From: CAVWNR01 sp963756525
GTDB taxonomy: Bacteria; Actinomycetota; Actinomycetes; Mycobacteriales; Jatrophihabitantaceae
Direction of reading: 5' to 3'
Length of the DNA: 64,000 nt
Assembly (NCBI GenBank): GCA_963756525.1
Contig: CAVWNR010000003.1
Span: 248,001-312,000, forward strand
Below are positions 1 to 9,580 of the stretch, piece after piece; the first letter of the stretch is position 1, and each line of letters begins with the position of its first letter. The notes beneath the pieces are model-generated. The model had not been told where the DNA came from. It was given only the letters and a program-made list of their open reading frames with translations, and searched no databases. The translations under genes were made by a program, and so were the position numbers.

Positions 1-610
1 TGCCGGCGGTGACCGCGGCGAGCGAGTAGATGATCGGCGTCAGGTAGAACCACATCTGCAGCGCGATCGCGAGGAAGTGTTCGGTGTCGCGGAAGTACAC
101 GTTGGCGACGGCGAGGATGAGCGAGAAGCCGAGCACGAACGCGCAGAGCAGCGCGATGTGCAGCAGCGCCAAGGGCACCCACGCGATGGCGATACTGCCG
201 TAGGCGGCCAGCGCGACGAGCAGCACGACCATCTCGATCAGGAACATCACCAGCGAGGACACGACGGTGGAGATGACCAGCAGCTCGCGCGGGAAGTACG
301 TCTTCTTGATCAGGTTCGCGTTGCCGAGCACGGACCCCATGCCGCCGAGGAGCCCGGCGACGAGGAAGTTCCAGGGCAGCAGGCCGCAGAGCAGGAAGAG
401 TGGGTAGCTGTCGAGCCCGCCGGCTCCGGGCGGGTTCTGGAAGCGGAAGACGTAGTGGAAGACGAGGGTGAAGACGACCATGCTGGCCAACGGGTTGAGC
501 AGCGACCATCCCCAGCCGAGCACGGTGCCCCGGAACTTGCCTCGCAGTTCGCGCAGCGTGAGATTCGCCAGCAGCTCGCGCGACGAGACCAGATCGGACA
601 ATACCGTCAT
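1..610 (-). CDS. ABC-2 type polysaccharide export permease (partial)
   Basis: This is the N-terminal 203 residues of an integral membrane permease; the C-terminus lies beyond the window edge. It starts MTVLSDLVSSRELL and contains the LTLRELRGKFRGT segment and then hydrophobic helices, typical of the TagG/Wzm/RfbD permeases that pair with an ATPase to export undecaprenyl-linked polysaccharide or teichoic acid. An AAGGAG at 615-620 sits 4 nt before the ATG, and a TAGACT (minus strand, 633-638) could be its -10. It is divergent from the glycosyltransferase at 705. The ATPase partner is probably just outside the window. The family call is strong; the exported polymer is unknown. Confidence 0.88.
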   Translation of the reverse strand, partial: MTVLSDLVSSRELLANLTLRELRGKFRGTVLGWGWSLLNPLASMVVFTLVFHYVFRFQNPPGAGGLDSYPLFLLCGLLPWNFLVAGLLGGMGSVLGNANLIKKTYFPRELLVISTVVSSLVMFLIEMVVLLVALAAYGSIAIAWVPLALLHIALLCAFVLGFSLILAVANVYFRDTEHFLAIALQMWFYLTPIIYSLAAVTAG

Positions 611-704
611 GCCACTCCTTGTCGTGTCGACCTAGTCTAAGCGGGGGCCGCCCGCCATCCGGTGCGTTCGGCCTCGTACGCGCCGTCGACTGGAGGGTTG
701 CGCC

Positions 705-1775
705 ATGGCCAAGGTGAGCGTCGTCATCCCCACCTGGGACGGCGCGCACATCCTGCCAGCGGCACTGGACGGCCTGGCGGCGCAGGAACTCCCGGACGGC
801 GTCGAGCTGGAAACGATCGTCGTCGACAACGGCTCCCGCGACGGGACGGCGGCGCTGATCGCCGAGCGCTATCCCGCCGTGCGCGTCGTCTCGCTGCCCG
901 TGAACCGCGGCTTCGCCGGCGGGGTGAATGCCGGCATCCGGGCGGCGTCCGGTGAGCTCGTCGCACTGCTCAACAACGACGCGGTACCCGAGCCGCCGTG
1001 GCTCGCGCGGCTGATCGCCGGCCTTGGGGAAGAGGCAGGCGTCGGGGCGTGTACCTCGAAGATCGTCCAGGCCGGCCGCAGCGGGCCGGTTCAGTTCGAC
1101 ACCACCGGCGATTACTACACGATCTTCGGCCGGGCGCACGCTCGCGGCCGCGACGAGATCGACGTCGGCCAGTACGACACGCCCGGCGAGGTGTTCGGTG
1201 CAACCGGCGCCGCCACGCTCTACCGCCGGGCGCTCTTCGACCGGGTCGGCCTCTTCGACGAGGAGTTCTTCGCCTATTACGAGGACGTCGACCTGTCGCT
1301 GCGTGCCCGGCTTGCCGGATTCCGCACGAGATACGAGCCCGCCGCGGTCGTGCGCCACCAGATGGGCGCCACCTCCGGCGGCGCGATCAGCGACTTCAGC
1401 CGCTACCACACCGTCAAGAACCAGTGGTACACGTTCTGCAAGAACCTGCCCGGCCCGCTGCTCGCCGCCTACCTACCCGGGTTCGTCGCCTACCAGGCGG
1501 CGTTCTTCGGCACCTCGTTCGTGACCGGGCTGCAGCGCGCGCACGCCCGATCGCTGCTCCGCGCCGCCCGGATGGCGCCCGCGGTCTGGCGGCAGCGCCG
1601 GGAGATCCAGCGGGGCCGGGTGCTGACGAGCCGGGAGCTGAACGCCTGGTTGATCAAGAGTTTCGAGCCGGGCGCGGGACGCAAACTGCGCCGGCTGGTC
1701 ACCACCCGTGCCGCGCGCCGCGCCGTGCCGGTATCGGGCGACCCCGGGGGTTCCGTCTGCGCGCTGAACGGCTGA
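705..1775 (+). CDS. Family 2 glycosyltransferase, rhamnosyltransferase-like
   Basis: A cytoplasmic GT-A fold enzyme of 356 residues. It opens with the VSVVIPTWDG nucleotide-binding strand, followed by DNGSRDG (41-47), a NRGFAGGVN segment and NNDA (90-93) at the metal-binding position. An FAYYEDVDLSLR motif near residue 190 is characteristic of the WbbL/RfbF rhamnosyltransferase group. GGAGG at 692-696 is 8 nt before the ATG. The C-terminal 100 residues are basic and partly hydrophobic, which fits peripheral membrane association. It very likely transfers a sugar, perhaps rhamnose given rmlB/rmlD in the same region, onto a lipid-linked glycan. Donor and acceptor cannot be read from sequence. 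Confidence 0.88.
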   Translation: MAKVSVVIPTWDGAHILPAALDGLAAQELPDGVELETIVVDNGSRDGTAALIAERYPAVRVVSLPVNRGFAGGVNAGIRAASGELVALLNNDAVPEPPWLARLIAGLGEEAGVGACTSKIVQAGRSGPVQFDTTGDYYTIFGRAHARGRDEIDVGQYDTPGEVFGATGAATLYRRALFDRVGLFDEEFFAYYEDVDLSLRARLAGFRTRYEPAAVVRHQMGATSGGAISDFSRYHTVKNQWYTFCKNLPGPLLAAYLPGFVAYQAAFFGTSFVTGLQRAHARSLLRAARMAPAVWRQRREIQRGRVLTSRELNAWLIKSFEPGAGRKLRRLVTTRAARRAVPVSGDPGGSVCALNG

Positions 1776-1921
1776 ACCGTGCCAAGGTCCCGGCACGGCT
1801 GTCGATCCGTCGACCCGCCGGGCCTGGCCGGCGCGGCTGTTCCCACGGGTGCCGCCCAGTCAGCCGTACGATCCACTCCTGCCGGGCTGAGCGCGTCGGC
1901 GAGCAACGAGAGGAGCGGGTA

Positions 1922-3721
1922 TTGACCGCTGCGCATCTGGCCGCACTCACCGCGCTCTTGGCAGTGTTGATGCTGGTGCCGTTCGCGGCCGGCGTTCTGC
2001 TGGCAGTGCGGTTCCGTGCCACGCAGCGCACCCTGCTGGTGTCCTTCGGGCTGTGCGGTGTGGGCCTACTCGGCATCACGACCTTCGGCGTCTACCTGCT
2101 GTCCGCGAGCAGCGGCCGGATCTTTGCGATCGCGGCGACGTTCGCGACTCTCGCCGCGGCAGTGTGGGCGGCGGTCAGACTTGACGGCGCGCAACGCACG
2201 GCCGTACGGGAACTGGTGCCGGCAACTGCTCTGTGGCTGGCCTACAGCATGGCATCGGTCGCGCTGGGCTACCTGCACGGCGGTGTCAAAGGACACGAAC
2301 TGACCGCGCAGTTCCGCTATACCCACCCGCTCCCCTACGACAACGCGTTGCCGTTCTGGCTCGCCCAACAAATGCAGAGCTCGCATCGACCGTTGCCAGC
2401 CACATTGCCACCGCACGGCGTATGGCAGGGTAGCGATCGACCGCCACTGCAGACCGGCATCTACCTGGCTGAGCAGGCATTCCTGCGCGCAGACACCACG
2501 ATGCTGAACTACCAGATCCTCGGGGTTCTTGCCCAATCGTTGTGGATTTTCGGGCTCTGGGCGTTGCTGCGTGCGGCACGGCGGGGCACCCAGACGGTCG
2601 CGCTCGGGCTCGCTGCTGCGATGTTCTCCGGCTTCACCATCGTCAACACCTTCTTCACTTGGCCGAAGCTGCTCGCAGCCACGTTCCTCCTCGCACTAGC
2701 TGCGATGACACTCACCGCCGACTTCGAGCAACTAAGCCATCGTCGGGCCGCCGGTTGGGCGGCGGGCCTGCTCGCCGGATTCGCGCTACTGAGCCACACC
2801 GGAAGCTTCTTCGGGCTCGCAGCCATCGCAGTGACCATGCTGATCATCCGCCGCGCCCTCCCGGCGAGATCTGTGATGGTCGCCATCATCGGCGTGGTCG
2901 TGCTGTTCGGCCCGTGGATGTTGTACCAGCGGTATTACGACCCACCCGGCAATCATCTCACCTGGCTGCAACTCGCCCCGCTTACGCCTCAGGGTGAGCG
3001 ATTCCATCGGGGATTGCTCAGCATGGTAATCGAGTCCTATCAGCGAGCCGGCTTCTCCTGGGTCCTGCATGCCAAGCTGGAGAATCTCGCCACGCCATTC
3101 CATGGGATCGGCCGGGCACTGAGTGGTACGGGAACTTTGCTGCGGACGGCATTCAACGATGGTGCCCGAGCTACCACTGAACGCAATGCTGCCTCGATCG
3201 CGATCCGGGACATCAACTATTACGACTTGATTGCGAGCTTCGGACTGTACGCACTCGGCCCAGTAATGCTACTCATTGCCACTTGGAGGCAGCACGGGAG
3301 CGGTGCGTTGCGGGCTTTCCGCGTGGAATGGCTGCTGCTGCTGTGCGTTGGCGTCTGCTACGTCGTCTGGGCGTTGGTGCTCTTCAATCCGGGGTGGACG
3401 GTCATTCACCAAGGCAGCTATTTCCTGAATCTCGTTGGGTTCACGGTAGGTGTACTCGGCTGGTGGGCGCTCTCGCATTGGGCGACGTATCTGGTTGTAG
3501 GTATCCAGTCCTTGTGGACAATGTGGATCTACAGCGTGCTCACGCCGACGCGGACCGGCCCGGGAACACCGCTGACCGCGAGGGTCGACTCGGGTAACGC
3601 AGTTCTCGTCATCGCGGCCGTCGTCGCCTGCCTCTCGTGCCTCTACTGGATGTCTCGCGCGCGGGCCCGCGAGCCTGCCTCAGTTATCCTGCACAAGCCA
3701 CCCGCGCTTGCTATGGACTAG
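1922..3721 (+). CDS. Large polytopic membrane protein, GT-C-like
   Basis: A protein of 599 residues with roughly a dozen hydrophobic segments and no strong signature motif. Its layout of many helices with a soluble loop near residues 120-170 resembles GT-C family glycosyltransferases or polymerases that use polyprenyl-phosphate sugars, but this is inference. The open frame runs back to 998, antisense-like over the previous gene. The real start is taken as TTG 1922 because AGGAG lies at 1911-1915, six bases upstream, and the protein then begins with a membrane helix. Third codon positions are visibly richer in A and T than in its neighbours, a hint of separate ancestry. Confidence 0.75.
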   Translation: MTAAHLAALTALLAVLMLVPFAAGVLLAVRFRATQRTLLVSFGLCGVGLLGITTFGVYLLSASSGRIFAIAATFATLAAAVWAAVRLDGAQRTAVRELVPATALWLAYSMASVALGYLHGGVKGHELTAQFRYTHPLPYDNALPFWLAQQMQSSHRPLPATLPPHGVWQGSDRPPLQTGIYLAEQAFLRADTTMLNYQILGVLAQSLWIFGLWALLRAARRGTQTVALGLAAAMFSGFTIVNTFFTWPKLLAATFLLALAAMTLTADFEQLSHRRAAGWAAGLLAGFALLSHTGSFFGLAAIAVTMLIIRRALPARSVMVAIIGVVVLFGPWMLYQRYYDPPGNHLTWLQLAPLTPQGERFHRGLLSMVIESYQRAGFSWVLHAKLENLATPFHGIGRALSGTGTLLRTAFNDGARATTERNAASIAIRDINYYDLIASFGLYALGPVMLLIATWRQHGSGALRAFRVEWLLLLCVGVCYVVWALVLFNPGWTVIHQGSYFLNLVGFTVGVLGWWALSHWATYLVVGIQSLWTMWIYSVLTPTRTGPGTPLTARVDSGNAVLVIAAVVACLSCLYWMSRARAREPASVILHKPPALAMD

Positions 3722-3740
3722 TCATTCCAGGAGCGAATTG

Positions 3741-4937
3741 ATGACCGAAACTCTGCTCGACGTCGTCGTGGTTGGCGGTGCGGGCCACGTCGGGTTGCCG
3801 CTCGCGATCGCGCTAGCGGACTCCGGTGCGCGCGTCGGCATCTATGACACCAGCGAGGCGGCCACCGCGCTGGTGAACGGTGGGCAGCTCCCGTTCGACG
3901 AGCCGGGCGCCGCCCCGGTGCTCGAGCGGGTCCTCGGTGCCGGGCGGCTGGAGGCGAGCACCGATCCCGCGCTCGTGGCTGACGCGGACGCGGTGATCGT
4001 GGTGATCGGCACGCCGGTCGACGAGCACCTGAACCCGGACCCGAACGCGATCCTCAAGGCGCTCGGCGCCTGCCAGCCGCACTTCCGCGACGGTCAGCTG
4101 CTTGTCCTGCGCAGCACCGTCTACCCGGGGGTGACCGCGCGGGTGGAGGCTCGGCTGGCGGAGCTGGGCCTGCGGATGGATGTCGCGTTTTGCCCGGAGC
4201 GGATCGCCGAGGGGCACGCCATGATCGAGCTGTACACGCTCCCGCAGATTGTCGGCGCCCGCACCGACGCGGCGATCGCGCGCGCCAGTGGCCTGTTCCG
4301 CAGGCTCACCGACTCCATCCTGGTCGTCGAGCCGGAGGAGGCCGAACTCGCGAAGCTGTTCACCAACGTGTGGCGCTACCTGAAGTTCGCGGCGGTCAAC
4401 CAGTTCTACATGATCGCAAATAGCGCCGGGCTGGACTTCGAGCGGATCCGGCACGCCGTCACCACCGACTACCCGAGGGCTGTCGACATGCCGAGCGCAG
4501 GGTTCGCCGCCGGTCCTTGCCTGTTCAAGGACACCATGCAACTGGCCGCGTTCAACAAGAACAACTTCGTGCTCGGCCACGCCGCGATGCTCGTCAACGA
4601 GGGCCTGCCGCTGTACGTCGTCTCCCAGCTCGAGGAACGCTATGACCTATCGGCGATGACCGTCGGCATCCTCGGCATGGCCTTCAAGGCCGGATCGGAC
4701 GACGTGCGGTCCAGCCTCTCCTACAAGCTGAAGCGGATCCTGGCGTTCAAGGCGGCGCGGGTGCTCACCACCGACCCGTACGTCGCGCACGACCCGGATC
4801 TCGCGCCGCTGGACAAGGTGCTCGCCGAGTGCGACCTGCTGATCATCGCGACCCCGCACCCCGAGTACCGCGAGCTGAAGACCGACACGCCAGTCGCCGA
4901 CCTGTGGGACGTGCTCGGCAACGGCGTGCGGATCTGA
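3741..4937 (+). CDS. Nucleotide-sugar dehydrogenase (UDP-glucose/UDP-ManNAc DH family)
   Basis: A 398-residue NAD-dependent four-electron dehydrogenase that oxidises a UDP-hexose at C6 to the uronic acid. The N-terminal Rossmann motif reads GGAGHVG (12-18). The catalytic cysteine is Cys260 in AGPCLFKDT, and a KFAAVNQFY helix and a C-terminal GMAFKAGSDDVRSS domain complete the three-domain architecture. It looks closer to WecC-type UDP-N-acetylmannosamine dehydrogenases than to the second dehydrogenase at 35546. AGGAG at 3729-3733 precedes ATG 3741. It leads a tight run: the next gene begins one base after its stop, and an epimerase follows. The substrate is inferred only at family level. Confidence 0.87.
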   Translation: MTETLLDVVVVGGAGHVGLPLAIALADSGARVGIYDTSEAATALVNGGQLPFDEPGAAPVLERVLGAGRLEASTDPALVADADAVIVVIGTPVDEHLNPDPNAILKALGACQPHFRDGQLLVLRSTVYPGVTARVEARLAELGLRMDVAFCPERIAEGHAMIELYTLPQIVGARTDAAIARASGLFRRLTDSILVVEPEEAELAKLFTNVWRYLKFAAVNQFYMIANSAGLDFERIRHAVTTDYPRAVDMPSAGFAAGPCLFKDTMQLAAFNKNNFVLGHAAMLVNEGLPLYVVSQLEERYDLSAMTVGILGMAFKAGSDDVRSSLSYKLKRILAFKAARVLTTDPYVAHDPDLAPLDKVLAECDLLIIATPHPEYRELKTDTPVADLWDVLGNGVRI

Positions 4938-4938
4938 T

Positions 4939-5715
4939 GTGGACGGACAACCACGAGTCAGCATCGTCATCCCCGCATACAACGAGGGCGATGCGATCGT
5001 GCCGGTACTCGGGCGGCTCTTCGAAGCTGTCACGCTGCCGTGCGAGGTGCTCGTCGTCGTCGACTTCCCGGAGGACACCACCGTCACGGTCGTCGAGAAG
5101 TACGGGCGCGACGAGTCGCGCCTGCGCTGCGTCGTGAACACCTACGGGCGCGGGCCGGCGAACGCCATTCGGTTCGGCTTCGACGCCGCCGTGGCGCCCG
5201 TGACGGTCGTGACGATGGCCGACGGGTGCGACGACCCGATGCTCATCGACGACCTGGTGCGCCTGGTCGAGCGTGGCGTGGTCGTCGCCGCGGCGAGCCG
5301 GTACATGCCCGGCGGTCAGCAGGTCGGTGGTCCACGCCTGAAGGGGCTGATGTCCAAGACCGCCGGGCGCTCGCTCTACTGGTTCGCGCACATCGGCACC
5401 CGCGACGCCACCAACTCGTTCAAGGCGTACCCGACCGACTTCGTGCGCAGCGTCGGCATCAACAGCCGCGACGGCTTCGAGATCGGGTTGGAGCTGACGG
5501 CGAAGGCGAAGCGTCTCGGTCGGCCGGTCGCCGAGCTGCCGACGATCTGGCTCGACCGGCAGGCGGGCGTCTCGAACTTCAAGCTCGCCGGCTGGGTGCC
5601 GAAGTACCTGCGCTGGTACCGGTTTGCATTCGGGCCTCGGCTCACCGCCGAACAGCTGCGCGACGCGCAGACCGCGCACGGCGAGCCGTCCGGCGAAACA
5701 GATACGAAGGAGTAG
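4939..5715 (+). CDS. Family 2 glycosyltransferase, dolichol-phosphate-mannose-synthase-like
   Basis: A 258-residue GT-A enzyme without membrane helices. It has VSIVIPAYNEG at residues 7-17, an acidic position at D42 in VVVDFPEDTT, and TMADGCDDP (92-100) at the DxD position. The NTYGRGPANAIRFG segment matches the DPM1/ArnC-like branch, which transfers a sugar from a nucleotide donor to polyprenyl phosphate or a lipid-linked glycan. The start is GTG 4939, one base beyond the TGA of the dehydrogenase, so the two genes are almost certainly co-transcribed and coupled. Function within the polysaccharide pathway is likely; donor and acceptor are unknown. Confidence 0.85.
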   Translation: MDGQPRVSIVIPAYNEGDAIVPVLGRLFEAVTLPCEVLVVVDFPEDTTVTVVEKYGRDESRLRCVVNTYGRGPANAIRFGFDAAVAPVTVVTMADGCDDPMLIDDLVRLVERGVVVAAASRYMPGGQQVGGPRLKGLMSKTAGRSLYWFAHIGTRDATNSFKAYPTDFVRSVGINSRDGFEIGLELTAKAKRLGRPVAELPTIWLDRQAGVSNFKLAGWVPKYLRWYRFAFGPRLTAEQLRDAQTAHGEPSGETDTKE

Positions 5716-5719
5716 CTCT

Positions 5720-6745
5720 GTGCAGAAGGTCCTCGTCACCGGCTCGTCCGGCTTCATCGGCGGCTACGTCATCGCGGAGCTGCTGCGCCGCGGCTTCGCG
5801 GTCATCGGGCTGGACAACTTCTCCAAGTACGGGAAGGTGCACAAGTCCTACGACGACGACCCGAACTACACCCTTGTCGAGGGCGACGCCCGGGACACCG
5901 CGCTGGTCACCGAGCTGCTCGCCGACTGTGACCACTTCGTCGCCGGGGCCGCGATGATCGGCGGCATCTCCTACTTCCACACCTACGCCTACGACCTGCT
6001 CGCCACGAACGAGCGAATCATCGCTTCGTCCTGCGACGCCGCGATCAAAGCGCACGAGGCGGGCCGGCTGCAGAAGGTGACCTACCTGTCCAGCTCGATG
6101 GTGTTCGAGTCCACCGACCGCTGGCCGAGCCGGGAGGGCGACGAGCGGCGGGTGGCGCCGCCGTTGTCCAGTTACGGCTTCCAGAAGCTGGCCGTCGAGT
6201 ACTTCGCCCGCGCCGCGTGGGACCAGTACCGGGTGCCGTTCACGATCGTGCGGCCGTTCAACTGCGTCGGTGTCGGCGAATCCCGGGCGCTCGGTGACGT
6301 CGAGATCGACTCAGGCAACGTCAAGCTCGCGATGAGCCACGTGGTTCCCGACCTGGTGCAGAAGGTGCTCAAGGGCCAGGACCCGCTGCACATCCTCGGC
6401 GACGGTACCCAGGTGCGCTGCTACACCTACGGCGGCGACCTCGCCCGGGGCGTGGTCGACTGCATGACCAACCCCGCGGCCGCCAACGAGGACTTCAACC
6501 TCTCCACGTCGGTCGCGACCACCGTCGCCGAACTCGCCGAAGCGATCTGGCGCAAGATTAAGGGACCGGACGTGCCGCTGCGCCTCGTCCACGACGAGCC
6601 GTTCGAGCACGATGTCGCCAAGCGGATCCCCAGCGTCGAGAAGGCCGGGCAGGTGCTCGGCTTCCACGCCACCACCACGCTCGATGAGATGCTCGACGAG
6701 GTCATCCCGTGGATCCGCCAAGCGATCGCGGATGGCACGATCTGA
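5720..6745 (+). CDS. NAD-dependent nucleotide-sugar epimerase/dehydratase
   Basis: An extended short-chain dehydrogenase of 341 residues that modifies an NDP-sugar. The Rossmann fingerprint TGSSGFIGG covers residues 7-15, YLSSSMVFE carries the catalytic Ser region, and Tyr152/Lys156 in SYGFQK form the YxxxK pair. The C-terminal half has the usual substrate-binding segments (PFNCVGVGE, ILGDGTQVRCY). GTG 5720 is chosen because AAGGAG at 5707-5712 lies 7 nt upstream and the gene starts 4 nt after the preceding stop. It forms an operon with the dehydrogenase and glycosyltransferase, which suggests the three together make and transfer one unusual sugar. The exact reaction cannot be fixed. Confidence 0.87.
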   Translation: MQKVLVTGSSGFIGGYVIAELLRRGFAVIGLDNFSKYGKVHKSYDDDPNYTLVEGDARDTALVTELLADCDHFVAGAAMIGGISYFHTYAYDLLATNERIIASSCDAAIKAHEAGRLQKVTYLSSSMVFESTDRWPSREGDERRVAPPLSSYGFQKLAVEYFARAAWDQYRVPFTIVRPFNCVGVGESRALGDVEIDSGNVKLAMSHVVPDLVQKVLKGQDPLHILGDGTQVRCYTYGGDLARGVVDCMTNPAAANEDFNLSTSVATTVAELAEAIWRKIKGPDVPLRLVHDEPFEHDVAKRIPSVEKAGQVLGFHATTTLDEMLDEVIPWIRQAIADGTI

Positions 6746-8142
6746 CCATTCGCAGGCTCTCGGTCGGTCGCGTCCACCCCACCGCGGCCGAAAGCCCGGC
6801 GGGCGGTCTCCCCCGGTCAGCTTGGCGGGATCGGCTCATCCGGGCTCTCTTTCCAGCGCCGTCGTCAGCTCCCGCCCATCGCCGACGGACGACAGCCGGG
6901 TACGCGCTGGCGTTCCTGTGCCTCACTGCGGCGGGGCTGTCGCGACAACCGGGCGTTCCTTCGACGAACAGCATCTGGGCCGAGGACGGCAAGATCTTCT
7001 ACGCCGACGCGCTGAACCGTTCGTATTTCGACGCACTCTTTCGTCCCTACAACGGCTACCTGCACCTCGTTCCACGAACCGAGGCGGAGGTCGCGACCTG
7101 GTTCCCGATCGCAGACGCCTCGGACGTCCTGGCGATACTCGCTGCGGCGAGCGTCGCGGCGCTGGCGCTGGTCGTCTTTCGCGCGGCAGCAGGTCATCTT
7201 CCGGATCCGCTGCTGCGCGGCTTCCTCGCGGTAGCGGTCGTCGCGGTGCCGATCGGGACGCAGGAGACGCTGAACAACGTCGCGAACCTGCATTGGTACC
7301 TCATCTTCGCCGCTTTCTGGGTGCTGCTCTGGGTTCCCCGGTCACCGGCAGGTGTCGCCGTCGCCGCGGTCGTCGTCGGTGCTGCAGTCGGCAGCGACCC
7401 GCTGACCTGGCTGCTGCTGCCATTGGTGGTGCTGCGGCTGCTTGGCCGCACCGGTCGTGGCGACCGCCTCCTGGCCGTGGTGTTCTGCGGCGTCGGCCTC
7501 GTGCAGGGGATGGTGGCGGTCCACGCGCCGGCCCGGAGCCTCGCCGGTACCCGGCCGACCATCGGTCAGTTCGGCCGGTCGTACGGGATTCGCGTCGCCC
7601 TGCAGTCCCTCGCGGGCAAGTCCGGTACGGAGTCGCTGTACGGTGCATGGGGTTACGGGGCGGTCGTCGCGGCCGTCGCTCTCCTCGTCGCCGCCCTCGG
7701 GCTGGCGGTTGCGCGCAGAGGAACGGCGGCGTGGCTTGCCGTGACGGCTGCCGCCGCGTCGGTCTTGTTCTACGCGCTCACGTCCCTGGCCGGCTGGGCG
7801 CCGGCCTGGCTGCCGCAGCCATCGGGCCTGTTCTTGTTCGTGTATGCGCGATACACGGTGCTTCCGATCCTGCTGCTCCTGACGCTGCTTCTCGCCGCGC
7901 TGACGGCGTGCCCTGCTGGTCTGGTACGCCGCGTCGCGTCGATCGTTGTGGTCGTGGGCCTGGCGGTTCCGATGGTGGTCGACTTTCGCGTGGCCAATGT
8001 CCGGATGACCGGCCCGGCGTGGAGTACCGAGCTCAGCAAAGCCCGGGCGACGTGCGCGGCGCGGCCGCCTCGAGGCCCGGTCCAGATCGCGATCTCACCG
8101 CGACCGTGGGTGACGACCTTCAGGTGTAGCGATCTCCACTAA
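6709..8142 (+). CDS. Polytopic membrane protein of unknown family
   Basis: About 477 residues with ten or more predicted membrane segments. A conserved-looking luminal stretch after the first helix (SIWAEDGKIFYADAL) is followed by FRPYNGYLHLVPR. This pattern is seen in uncharacterised membrane proteins of actinobacterial surface-glycan loci, possibly GT-C glycosyltransferases, but no catalytic motif can be named. GTG 6709 overlaps the epimerase gene by 37 nt and is the only plausible in-frame start before the first helix; a shorter start inside the basic leader cannot be excluded. The stop at 8142 is followed by a 145-nt gap. Confidence 0.68.
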   Translation: MDPPSDRGWHDLTIRRLSVGRVHPTAAESPAGGLPRSAWRDRLIRALFPAPSSAPAHRRRTTAGYALAFLCLTAAGLSRQPGVPSTNSIWAEDGKIFYADALNRSYFDALFRPYNGYLHLVPRTEAEVATWFPIADASDVLAILAAASVAALALVVFRAAAGHLPDPLLRGFLAVAVVAVPIGTQETLNNVANLHWYLIFAAFWVLLWVPRSPAGVAVAAVVVGAAVGSDPLTWLLLPLVVLRLLGRTGRGDRLLAVVFCGVGLVQGMVAVHAPARSLAGTRPTIGQFGRSYGIRVALQSLAGKSGTESLYGAWGYGAVVAAVALLVAALGLAVARRGTAAWLAVTAAAASVLFYALTSLAGWAPAWLPQPSGLFLFVYARYTVLPILLLLTLLLAALTACPAGLVRRVASIVVVVGLAVPMVVDFRVANVRMTGPAWSTELSKARATCAARPPRGPVQIAISPRPWVTTFRCSDLH

Positions 8143-8209
8143 TAGGGCAACGGACATCTTCTTTGTGGATAGCGTCGGCTGGCTACACATCGCACGCTTA
8201 GCTGCCGTC

Positions 8210-8215
8210 TATCCT
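8210..8215 (+). promoter_or_regulatory. Candidate -10 box for the 8288 glycosyltransferase
   Basis: TATCCT at 8210-8215 in the 145-nt gap is the best -10 match ahead of the next gene. An AAGGAG follows at 8227-8232. No convincing -35 was seen. Confidence 0.35.
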
Positions 8216-8287
8216 GACGGGTGCGCAAGGAGACGGCAGGACGTGACGGGACGCAGGGGACCGCCAACGGGTGTGAACGGAGAATCG

Positions 8288-9580
8288 ATGGGCGACCACG
8301 CGCACGGCTCGGCGGCTGCGGTCACCGACGCCTCCCTGGGCGACGACGTCGAGCTGACCATCCTCATGCCGTGCCTCAACGAGTCCGAAACGCTCGCCAG
8401 CTGCATCCGTAAAGCCACGGGATACCTCAGCAGGGCGAGGATCCGCGGCGAAGTGCTCGTCGCCGACAACGGCAGCAGCGACGGTTCGCAAGCCATCGCC
8501 TTGGCAGAGGGCGCTCGAGTGGTATCGGTGATCGAAAAGGGTTATGGCAGCGCCCTGCGTGGCGGTATCGAGGCCGCGCGCGGCCGATACGTGATCATGG
8601 GCGATGCCGACGACAGCTACGACTTCAGCGACCTCGACGGCTTCGTGGCGAAGCTGCGCGAGGGCTGCCAACTCGTCATGGGCAACCGGTTCGCCGGCGG
8701 AATCGACGCCGGTGCCATGCCGCGGTTGCACAAGTACCTCGGCAATCCCGTTCTCTCCTGGATCGGGCGTCTCTTCTTCCGCAGCCAAGTTGGCGACTTT
8801 CACTGCGGGCTGCGCGGATTCGATCGTGAGGCGATACTGGCGCTGTCACTGCGAACGACCGGGATGGAGTTCGCCAGCGAGCTGGTCGTCCGGGCGAGCA
8901 TTGCCAACCTCCGGATCGACGAGGTTCCCACTCGACTTCGCCGCGACGGCCGCAGCCGGCCTCCGCACCTGCGGAGTTGGCGCGACGGGTGGCGCCACCT
9001 CCGGTTCCTTCTGCTGTACAGCCCGCGCTGGCTGTTCTTCATTCCGGGACTCGCACTCTTCCTGATCGGAATCGTCACAGTGGGCGCGCTGATCTTCAGT
9101 CCCATCCGGGTCGGCTCGGTGACCTTCGACGCGGTGACCACGGTCTACGCAGCCGCGTTCGCAATGGTCGGCTACCAATCGATGCTGTTCGCCGTGCTGT
9201 CCCGGCTGTACGCGCAGCACGAGGGTCTCCTGCCGCCCAGCCAGCGATTCCGCGGGTTCGCGGCCCGCTTCAGCGTCGAGCGTGGGCTCTGCGTCGGGCT
9301 GGGTCTGGTTCTGGCCGGTCTGGCGTTCGCCGCCGTGCAGGTGGCGCGCTGGGCGCATACCGGATTTGGTGAGCTGAACGCGTCCGACACGATCCGCCTC
9401 GCCGTGCCGGTGACGCTGGCCATCGTGCTGGGCCTGCAGACTGTGCTCTCGAGCATGTTCATCGGCATTCTCACCATCAAGACCGCCCGCCCCGACGCGC
9501 TGAGCGTGTGGGACCTTCCGGCGACGGTCAGCCGACAAACCACGGCAACGTCCGCAACGATCGGAGCCGACGACCAGTGA
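8288..9580 (+). CDS. Membrane-anchored family 2 glycosyltransferase
   Basis: A 430-residue protein: a GT-A domain followed by C-terminal membrane helices. Motifs are LTILMPCLNE (23-32), VADNGSSDGS (58-67), GYGSALRGGI, and MGDADDSYDF (104-113), the last holding the metal-binding aspartates. These are typical of dolichol-phosphate-glucose/mannose synthase relatives that load polyprenyl phosphate at the cytoplasmic face. ATG 8288 has GGAGA 4 nt upstream; an alternative GTG at 8243 lies 10 nt after AAGGAG and would add 15 residues. Four helices near residues 235-410 anchor it. The next gene overlaps it by 4 nt, so the two form an operon. Donor sugar is not identifiable. Confidence 0.86.
   Translation: MGDHAHGSAAAVTDASLGDDVELTILMPCLNESETLASCIRKATGYLSRARIRGEVLVADNGSSDGSQAIALAEGARVVSVIEKGYGSALRGGIEAARGRYVIMGDADDSYDFSDLDGFVAKLREGCQLVMGNRFAGGIDAGAMPRLHKYLGNPVLSWIGRLFFRSQVGDFHCGLRGFDREAILALSLRTTGMEFASELVVRASIANLRIDEVPTRLRRDGRSRPPHLRSWRDGWRHLRFLLLYSPRWLFFIPGLALFLIGIVTVGALIFSPIRVGSVTFDAVTTVYAAAFAMVGYQSMLFAVLSRLYAQHEGLLPPSQRFRGFAARFSVERGLCVGLGLVLAGLAFAAVQVARWAHTGFGELNASDTIRLAVPVTLAIVLGLQTVLSSMFIGILTIKTARPDALSVWDLPATVSRQTTATSATIGADDQ

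Noticed and set aside
998..1921. N-terminal extension of the 1922 membrane protein back to 998
   Set aside because: The extra 308 residues are a frame-shifted reading of the glycosyltransferase gene; AGGAG before TTG 1922 marks the real start.
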